From Bacteroidota bacterium (GTDB lineage: Bacteria; Bacteroidota; Ignavibacteria; Ignavibacteriales; Ignavibacteriaceae): DNA of 9,213 nucleotides. Below the pieces are notes generated by a model. The model did not search any database, was not told the origin of the DNA, and saw only the letters and a program-made list of their open reading frames with translations. The translations under genes were made by a program, and so were the position numbers. The stretch spans positions 1 through 9,213 of the forward strand of contig JAJYCM010000091.1 of the NCBI GenBank assembly GCA_021778375.1. The letters run 5' to 3'. Below, piece by piece: positions 4,488-9,213 of this stretch (the stretch's first letter is position 1; each line of letters begins with the position of its first letter).

Positions 4488-6749
4488 ATGACTGCAAATA
4501 TTGATATGATAAAGAAAGTTTATTCTAATTATAAGGATAAATTAAATGAAGTTAGAAAAATTGTTAACCGTCCGTTAACTTATGCTGAAAAGGTTCTGTA
4601 CACTCATCTTTGGGAAAAAGCTTCTAAAGAATTTACCGGCGGAAAAGATTATTCAGACCTTGCTCCGGACAGGGTTGCTATGCAGGACGCTACTGCACAA
4701 ATGGCTCTCCTCCAATTTATGTCAGCAGGAAGAAAAACTACTGCTGTTCCGTCTACTGTTCATTGCGATCATTTAATACAAGCACAAATTGGCGCGAAAG
4801 ATGATTTGCAAAAAGCTAATTCTGAAAACCGGGAGGTATATGATTTTCTTGAAAGTATTTCTCAAAAATATGGTATTGGTTTTTGGAAACCAGGTGCAGG
4901 AATTATTCATCAAGTTGTACTTGAGAATTATGCTTTCCCCGGCGGAATGATGATTGGTACTGATTCGCATACCCCGAATGCGGGTGGTCTTGGTATGATT
5001 GCAATTGGTGTCGGTGGTGCCGATGCCGTAGATGTTATGGCTGGTATGCCTTGGGAATTAAAATGGCCTAAACTTATCGGTGTCAAATTAACAGGAAGAC
5101 TAAACGGATGGACTTCTGCAAAGGATATAATTCTAAAGGTTGCCGGAATATTAACCGTTAAAGGAGGTACCGGCGCTATTGTTGAATATTTTGGCGAAGG
5201 CGCAACTTCAGTTTCATGCACCGGAAAAGGGACAATTTGCAATATGGGAGCAGAAATCGGAGCTACTACCTCAGTATTTCCGTTTGATGAAAAGATGGCT
5301 GCTTATTTAAGAATTACAAACCGTGTAGATGTTGCTGCATTGGCTGAAGGTCTAGCCGATGATCTAACAGCCGATAAAGAGGTTCTTGCGAATCCAAAAA
5401 AATATTTTGACCAAGTTATAGAAATTAATTTAAGTGAATTAGAACCATACTTAAATGGTCCTTTTACTCCTGATAAAGCGTGGCCAATTTCTAAATTGAA
5501 AGAAGCCGTAAAAGAAAATAACTACCCGGATACTATAAAAGTTGCATTGATTGGCAGCTGCACAAATTCAAGTTATGAAGATATCGATCGCTCAGCAAGC
5601 ATTGCAAAACAAGCGTTGAAAAAAGGATTGAAAGCAAAATCCGGCTTTACTATTACTCCCGGCTCCGAACAAGTCCGCGCAACAATTGAAAGAGATGGTC
5701 AGCTTGAGACTTTAAAAGAATTTGGAGGAGTAATTTTAGCCAATGCCTGCGGTCCCTGTATAGGTATGTGGAAAAGAGTTGATATCAAAACGGGGGAGAA
5801 AAATACGATTGTTACTTCATTTAATAGAAACTTCGCAAAAAGAAATGATGGAAATCCTGAAACTTTAGCTTTTGTTGCAAGCCCGGAAATTACTACTGCT
5901 CTGGCAATTGCCGGCAGTTTATCATTCAATCCAATGACGGATGTTTTAATAAATGACAAAGGTGAAAAAGTGAAGCTTGATCCGCCTACCGGTGAGGAAC
6001 TTCCGCCTAAAGGATTTATTAAAGATGAAAATGGGTTTTTACCTCCGGCAAAAGATGGCTCAGGTGTTGAGGTGAAAGTTAATCCCAAAAGTGACAGACT
6101 ACAGTTGTTAAAATCTTTTGAACCCTGGGATGGAAAGGATTATATTGATCTTCCCGTTCTTCTAAAAGCTAAAGGTAAATGTACAACTGATCATATTTCT
6201 ATGGCAGGACCATGGTTAAAATATCGTGGTCACCTTGATAACATTTCAAACAATATGTTTATCGGCGCTATAAACTCTTATACCGGCGATGCAGGAAAAG
6301 TAAAAAATTTATATACCGGAGAATATAAAACTATCCCTGAGGTTGCGCGTGAATATAAAGCAAAAGGTACCGGTTGGGTTGTTGTCGGTGATGAAAATTA
6401 TGGTGAAGGTTCAAGCCGTGAGCACGCTGCGATGGAACCGAGATTTTTAGGAGGAAAGGCTATCATCGTAAAAAGCTTTGCAAGAATTCACGAGACTAAT
6501 TTAAAGAAGCAGGGAATGCTTCCACTTACTTTTGCTAATCCTGGTGATTACGATAAAATTAAAGAAGACGATAAGGTAAGTATTCTTGGTCTAAAAGAAC
6601 TTGCACCTGAAAAACAACTTACTCTTTTAGCAAAACATTCCGACGGCTCAGAAGATAAAATTTTATTGAATCAGACATTTAATGAAGCACAAATAAAATG
6701 GTTTAAAGCGGGAAGTGCATTAAATTTAATTGCACAATCGAATAAATGA
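4488..6749 (+). CDS. acn: Aconitate hydratase, mitochondrial type
   Basis: Aconitase interconverts citrate and isocitrate in the TCA cycle in the cytoplasm, using a [4Fe-4S] cluster. The 753-residue protein has the mitochondrial-type architecture: three cluster-bearing domains, a linker, and the swivelling C-terminal domain. Numbered from ATG 4488, cluster ligands are Cys358 (IGSCTNSS), Cys421 and Cys424 (ANACGPCIGMW). Substrate-binding features are HCDH (92-95), GTDSH (158-162), Arg447 and Arg452 (SFNRNFAKRN), Arg580 (KYRGHLDNIS) and the catalytic serine motif YGEGSSREHAA with Ser642. As I recall, from the cluster onward these numbers coincide with those of mature pig mitochondrial aconitase, which independently supports this start. 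It lacks the longer IRP/AcnA N-terminal form and the AcnB HEAT domain. A HicB-like gene follows after 18 bases and a terminator closes the unit. All key residues are present, so the enzyme should be active. Confidence 0.97.
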   Translation: MTANIDMIKKVYSNYKDKLNEVRKIVNRPLTYAEKVLYTHLWEKASKEFTGGKDYSDLAPDRVAMQDATAQMALLQFMSAGRKTTAVPSTVHCDHLIQAQIGAKDDLQKANSENREVYDFLESISQKYGIGFWKPGAGIIHQVVLENYAFPGGMMIGTDSHTPNAGGLGMIAIGVGGADAVDVMAGMPWELKWPKLIGVKLTGRLNGWTSAKDIILKVAGILTVKGGTGAIVEYFGEGATSVSCTGKGTICNMGAEIGATTSVFPFDEKMAAYLRITNRVDVAALAEGLADDLTADKEVLANPKKYFDQVIEINLSELEPYLNGPFTPDKAWPISKLKEAVKENNYPDTIKVALIGSCTNSSYEDIDRSASIAKQALKKGLKAKSGFTITPGSEQVRATIERDGQLETLKEFGGVILANACGPCIGMWKRVDIKTGEKNTIVTSFNRNFAKRNDGNPETLAFVASPEITTALAIAGSLSFNPMTDVLINDKGEKVKLDPPTGEELPPKGFIKDENGFLPPAKDGSGVEVKVNPKSDRLQLLKSFEPWDGKDYIDLPVLLKAKGKCTTDHISMAGPWLKYRGHLDNISNNMFIGAINSYTGDAGKVKNLYTGEYKTIPEVAREYKAKGTGWVVVGDENYGEGSSREHAAMEPRFLGGKAIIVKSFARIHETNLKKQGMLPLTFANPGDYDKIKEDDKVSILGLKELAPEKQLTLLAKHSDGSEDKILLNQTFNEAQIKWFKAGSALNLIAQSNK

Positions 6750-6767
6750 TATTGAATTTGAATAAAT

Positions 6768-6968
6768 TTGTTTAAGAGGCTTATTATTAAAGAGATCAGT
6801 TATGTGGTTTGGAAAGAAGGTAAATATTATGTTTCAAAATGTTTAAATATAGAGTTATCTTCTTTCGGTAAAACAATTGACGAAGCAATAGCTAACTTGA
6901 AAGAGGCTGCTGAATTATATTTTGAGAATGAGAAGGTTAAATTTATGAAAAATAATTCGGTGATTTGA
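6768..6968 (+). CDS. HicB-family antitoxin-like small protein
   Basis: A 66-residue protein with the compact HicB / UPF0150 fold: VVWKEGKYYVSKCLNIELSS is the strand pair that carries the YxVxCLN signature, and GKTIDEAIANLKEAAELYFENE is the following helix. HicB proteins neutralise HicA mRNA-cleaving toxins and often repress their own operon. This one is the short form with no obvious C-terminal DNA-binding domain. The start is uncertain: TGA at 6759 closes the frame and only TTG 6768 or other rare starts are available, with no clear Shine-Dalgarno. It lies 18 bases after aconitase and probably shares its transcript. The usual HicA partner is not intact; a short HicA-like stub overlaps its stop codon. 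It may be an orphan antitoxin or a decaying pair. Confidence 0.7.
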   Translation: MFKRLIIKEISYVVWKEGKYYVSKCLNIELSSFGKTIDEAIANLKEAAELYFENEKVKFMKNNSVI

Positions 6969-7015
6969 AAAAAAAAGATATTTCTAAGTATTTTGAAGTA
7001 TATGGATATTTTTAG
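6965..7015 (+). pseudogene. Possible hicA toxin remnant
   Basis: A frame overlapping the HicB stop (TTGA) reads LKKKDISKYFEVYGYF and then stops at TAG. The pattern of a lysine-rich start, an amphipathic helix and a GF/GYF turn resembles the first 16 residues of HicA proteins, and the position right after hicB is where hicA is expected. One additional T in the run at 7009-7013 would continue it as GYFLVK, the next HicA-like segment, before another stop. The GSH catalytic histidine region is absent. The match is short and chance cannot be excluded. Confidence 0.3.
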
Positions 7016-7068
7016 TGAAAAATTTTCTAAGCTATTGAACTCTTAAAAATATTTGTTTGTGCAGAAAG

Positions 7069-7110
7069 GCGATAATAACTATCCTTAGTTAATATCGCTT
7101 TTTTATTTTT
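7069..7110 (+). terminator. Intrinsic terminator after aconitase / hicB
   Basis: GCGATAATAACTA (7069-7081) and TAGTTAATATCGC (7086-7098) pair at 12 of 13 positions around a TCCT loop. The stem is followed at once by TTTTTTATTTTT. It is the only convincing rho-independent terminator in the window and separates the aconitase unit from the BatA-like gene. Confidence 0.88.
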
Positions 7111-7160
7111 AGGGTATTGTTGAGTAACTTCATATTTAATACTTCACATTTTCCCATGTC

Positions 7161-7191
7161 TTGATTTTCTATTCATCTAAAGATAAATTTG
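7161..7191 (+). promoter_or_regulatory. Bacteroidetal sigma-A promoter, probably leaderless
   Basis: TTG (7161-7163) and TAAATTTG (7184-7191) are separated by 20 bases. This matches the Bacteroidota consensus TTG / TAnnTTTG at its usual spacing. The -7 box ends only four bases before the ATG at 7196. Transcription normally starts a few bases after the box, so it would begin at or next to the start codon and leave no room for a ribosome-binding site. Confidence 0.65.
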
Positions 7192-7195
7192 AACA

Positions 7196-9213
7196 ATGAT
7201 TTTCTTAAACCCCGCAGTATTATTTGGACTATTAGCCGCCTCGATCCCGGTATTGATTCATCTTTTAAACTTAAGAAAGCTGAAGCGGATTGAGTTCAGC
7301 ACGCTTGCTTTTTTGAAAGAACTTCAAAAGAACAAGATCAGAAAAATAAAATTGAAGCAGTGGCTTCTACTTGTACTTCGTGTTTTAATTATTCTTTTTC
7401 TTGTTACGGCTTTTGCACGTCCTACCTTAAAAGGCGTTGCAATTGGGGGCACCACTTCCGCAGCAAAAACAACCGCAGTATTTATTCTTGATAATACTTC
7501 CAGCATGTCAGTTGTTGATAGTAAAGGATCTTATCTTAACCAGGCTAAAGCAACAATAAAACAAATTTTAAGCCTGATGCAGGATGGTGATGAAGTTGCT
7601 CTTATTCTTACCGGTGATCCAAATAATAATGATGTGAAGACCACTAGCAATCTTGGGAAATTCCAAAAACAAGTTGATGCAGTTAAAATATCTGATGTCA
7701 GTGGACTCCTAAATAATGCTATCGTTAAAGCGGCAAAAGTTTTGTCTAAATCTAATAACTTTAATAAAGAAATTTATCTTTTAACTGATTTCCAAGCCGG
7801 GCGACTCGCAGATCAAAATTCCCAATCTGATTTAGGAGAAATTTTGAATGATAGGGTTAGACTATATTCATTCAATTATTCCGGCAAGAAAGTTTTTAAT
7901 ATTGGAATTGACGATATCAAACTTAATACTCAAATATTTGAGAAAGATAAACCACTTGACTTTAATGTTACTGTTACGAATTATTCAGATCAATCTGTTA
8001 ACAATTTAGTTGTATCTCTTTTTATCGAAGGCGAAAGGAGCGCACAGCAAAGTGTTTCGCTTAATCCGGGCGAATCAAAAATCTTGACTCTTCAAGCGCC
8101 AGTAAAACAAACCGGCTATGTTGATGGTTATGCTGAGATTGAAGATGATGAAATACTTCAAGATGACCGCCGTTTTATTAGTTTTTATATTCCGAAAGAA
8201 ATTCCGGTAATAATTTTTACTGACAATCCGGGTGATTCACGCTTTGTTGATTTAGCTTTATCTGCTGCCGGCAGCGGTCAAACTTTGCTGGTTACAGAGA
8301 AAAATCTAAGTCAATTAAATTCTACTAATCTATCTCAATACGATGTTGTTATAATTATCGGCTCGGAAAGTATTTCTAACTATGATTTATTAAATTCATA
8401 CTTAAATTCAGGTGGAAAAGTTTTATTAATGCCTGGCTCCAAATCTACGATTCAGAATTTTGGCAATATTACCAAAGGGCTTGGGATTCCTTCGCCAACG
8501 GTCGTAGTAGGTAAGGAAGGATCTACTATAAACCCGGTTAACTTTGATAAGGTAGATTTCAATCACCCGGTATTCAAAGATATTTTCAGCAGCAAGGAAA
8601 AGAAGAATGTAGAGTCTCCAGAAATTTATTATCACTTTAAAGTTTCTACCGAAGGTAAAGGAGCAAACGTAATTTCCTTAACGGATGGCTCATCATTTTT
8701 AAGCGAATACAAAACCGGCAAAGGGAAAATATTCCTTTTTAACACAGCACCGGTTTTAAGCTGGAGCAACTTTCCATTGAAAAATTTATTTGCGCCGTTG
8801 ATTACTAAATCAATTTTTTATTTATCCTCAAAAGATAATTCCAGTAATCAACTTATTGCCGGAAATCCTGTTGAAATAAACCTTCAGAACAATTCTTCGC
8901 CCCAATTAAGAATTGAAGAGCCTGCATACCCTACAGGCAGCCCTGATAATAATGAGGACTATATAGACCTTGGAAAACAGACAAATAAAAACTTTATAAC
9001 TTATAAAAACACTAACGTTATTGGTAATTATAAAGTATACGCCGGTGCAAATCTTGTTGACGAATTTTCTGTTAACGCCGACCCAGATGAATCTGTAACG
9101 AAATATTATAGTCAAAGCGAGTTTGAAGATTATCTTAAAAAAATTGACTTCAAGGGTAAATACTTTAATATTAATAAAAATGAAGATCCCGTTAAAATAA
9201 TTACACAGGCAAG
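7196..9213 (+). CDS. BatA/VWA-domain membrane protein, 3' end cut by the window
   Basis: The frame is open from ATG 7196 to the window edge, 672 codons without a stop. The N-terminus MIFLNPAVLFGLLAASIPVL is the BatA signature and first membrane segment (about 2-25). After a basic cytoplasmic loop rich in Lys/Arg, a second membrane segment covers about 55-74 (WLLLVLRVLIILFLVTAF). A von Willebrand factor A domain follows at about 93-230: VFILDNTSSMS (95-105) is the metal-site motif, with Thr in place of the first Ser of DxSxS, and YLLTDFQ (194-200) is the later conserved Asp. Residues about 335-420 (VIIFTDNPGD, DVVIIIGSES, GGKVLLMPG) look like a class I glutamine-amidotransferase-like domain without its catalytic motifs. 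Relatives are about 700 residues and usually end in another membrane helix, so little is missing. The role, perhaps envelope stress or aerotolerance, is not established. It starts a new transcription unit. Confidence 0.88.
   Translation, partial: MIFLNPAVLFGLLAASIPVLIHLLNLRKLKRIEFSTLAFLKELQKNKIRKIKLKQWLLLVLRVLIILFLVTAFARPTLKGVAIGGTTSAAKTTAVFILDNTSSMSVVDSKGSYLNQAKATIKQILSLMQDGDEVALILTGDPNNNDVKTTSNLGKFQKQVDAVKISDVSGLLNNAIVKAAKVLSKSNNFNKEIYLLTDFQAGRLADQNSQSDLGEILNDRVRLYSFNYSGKKVFNIGIDDIKLNTQIFEKDKPLDFNVTVTNYSDQSVNNLVVSLFIEGERSAQQSVSLNPGESKILTLQAPVKQTGYVDGYAEIEDDEILQDDRRFISFYIPKEIPVIIFTDNPGDSRFVDLALSAAGSGQTLLVTEKNLSQLNSTNLSQYDVVIIIGSESISNYDLLNSYLNSGGKVLLMPGSKSTIQNFGNITKGLGIPSPTVVVGKEGSTINPVNFDKVDFNHPVFKDIFSSKEKKNVESPEIYYHFKVSTEGKGANVISLTDGSSFLSEYKTGKGKIFLFNTAPVLSWSNFPLKNLFAPLITKSIFYLSSKDNSSNQLIAGNPVEINLQNNSSPQLRIEEPAYPTGSPDNNEDYIDLGKQTNKNFITYKNTNVIGNYKVYAGANLVDEFSVNADPDESVTKYYSQSEFEDYLKKIDFKGKYFNINKNEDPVKIITQA

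Noticed and set aside
4928..5242. Minus-strand open frames inside aconitase (also 5699-6088)
   Set aside because: They are antisense shadows of a strongly conserved gene, with no recognisable family features or ribosome-binding sites.
8426..9115. Minus-strand small open frames at 8426-8635 and 8906-9115, and 7324-7506
   Set aside because: All lie opposite the continuous BatA-like frame and read as low-complexity antisense translations.

Overview
The window is an AT-rich stretch of a bacterial chromosome with every recognisable gene on the + strand. The organism is most likely a member of the Bacteroidota/Ignavibacteria group. This is an inference from a mitochondrial-type aconitase, a BatA-type von Willebrand factor A membrane protein, a bacteroidetal promoter (TTG, 20 nt, TAAATTTG), few Shine-Dalgarno sequences, and intergenic DNA rich in small palindromic repeats. 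No rRNA or tRNA is present to settle it.

Region 1 (1-3423) is a small biosynthetic locus. It holds a type III polyketide synthase cut by the left edge, a class I SAM methyltransferase overlapping it by one base (TAATG), and, beyond a 504-base repeat-filled gap, an FAD-dependent oxidoreductase of the geranylgeranyl-reductase type. Ketosynthase, methyltransferase, flavoprotein is the functional order of the srsABC phenolic-lipid operon of Streptomyces griseus. A methylated and oxidised alkylresorcinol or alkylpyrone lipid is therefore a reasonable guess, but the product cannot be read from the sequence.

Region 2 (1750-2253 and 3424-4487) carries two families of small non-coding repeats. One is a ~184-bp element with terminal inverted repeats, three hairpins and 7-bp target duplications TTA(C/T)TAA. 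Its two copies (1810-2091 and 4009-4192) lie in opposite orientations around the oxidoreductase and a GroES-like gene. The second copy sits exactly at the GroES-like stop codon. The other family is built of degenerate 8-bp units (consensus GGARTRNT) arranged as an inverted pair of arrays, with one copy before the GroES-like gene and one before aconitase.

Region 3 (4488-7110) holds a complete aconitase of the TCA cycle, a HicB-family antitoxin-like gene directly behind it, a probable broken hicA remnant, and a strong intrinsic terminator.

Region 4 (7161-9213) is a new transcription unit: a near-perfect bacteroidetal promoter placed so close to the start codon that the mRNA should be leaderless, followed by a BatA/VWA membrane protein gene that runs off the right edge.
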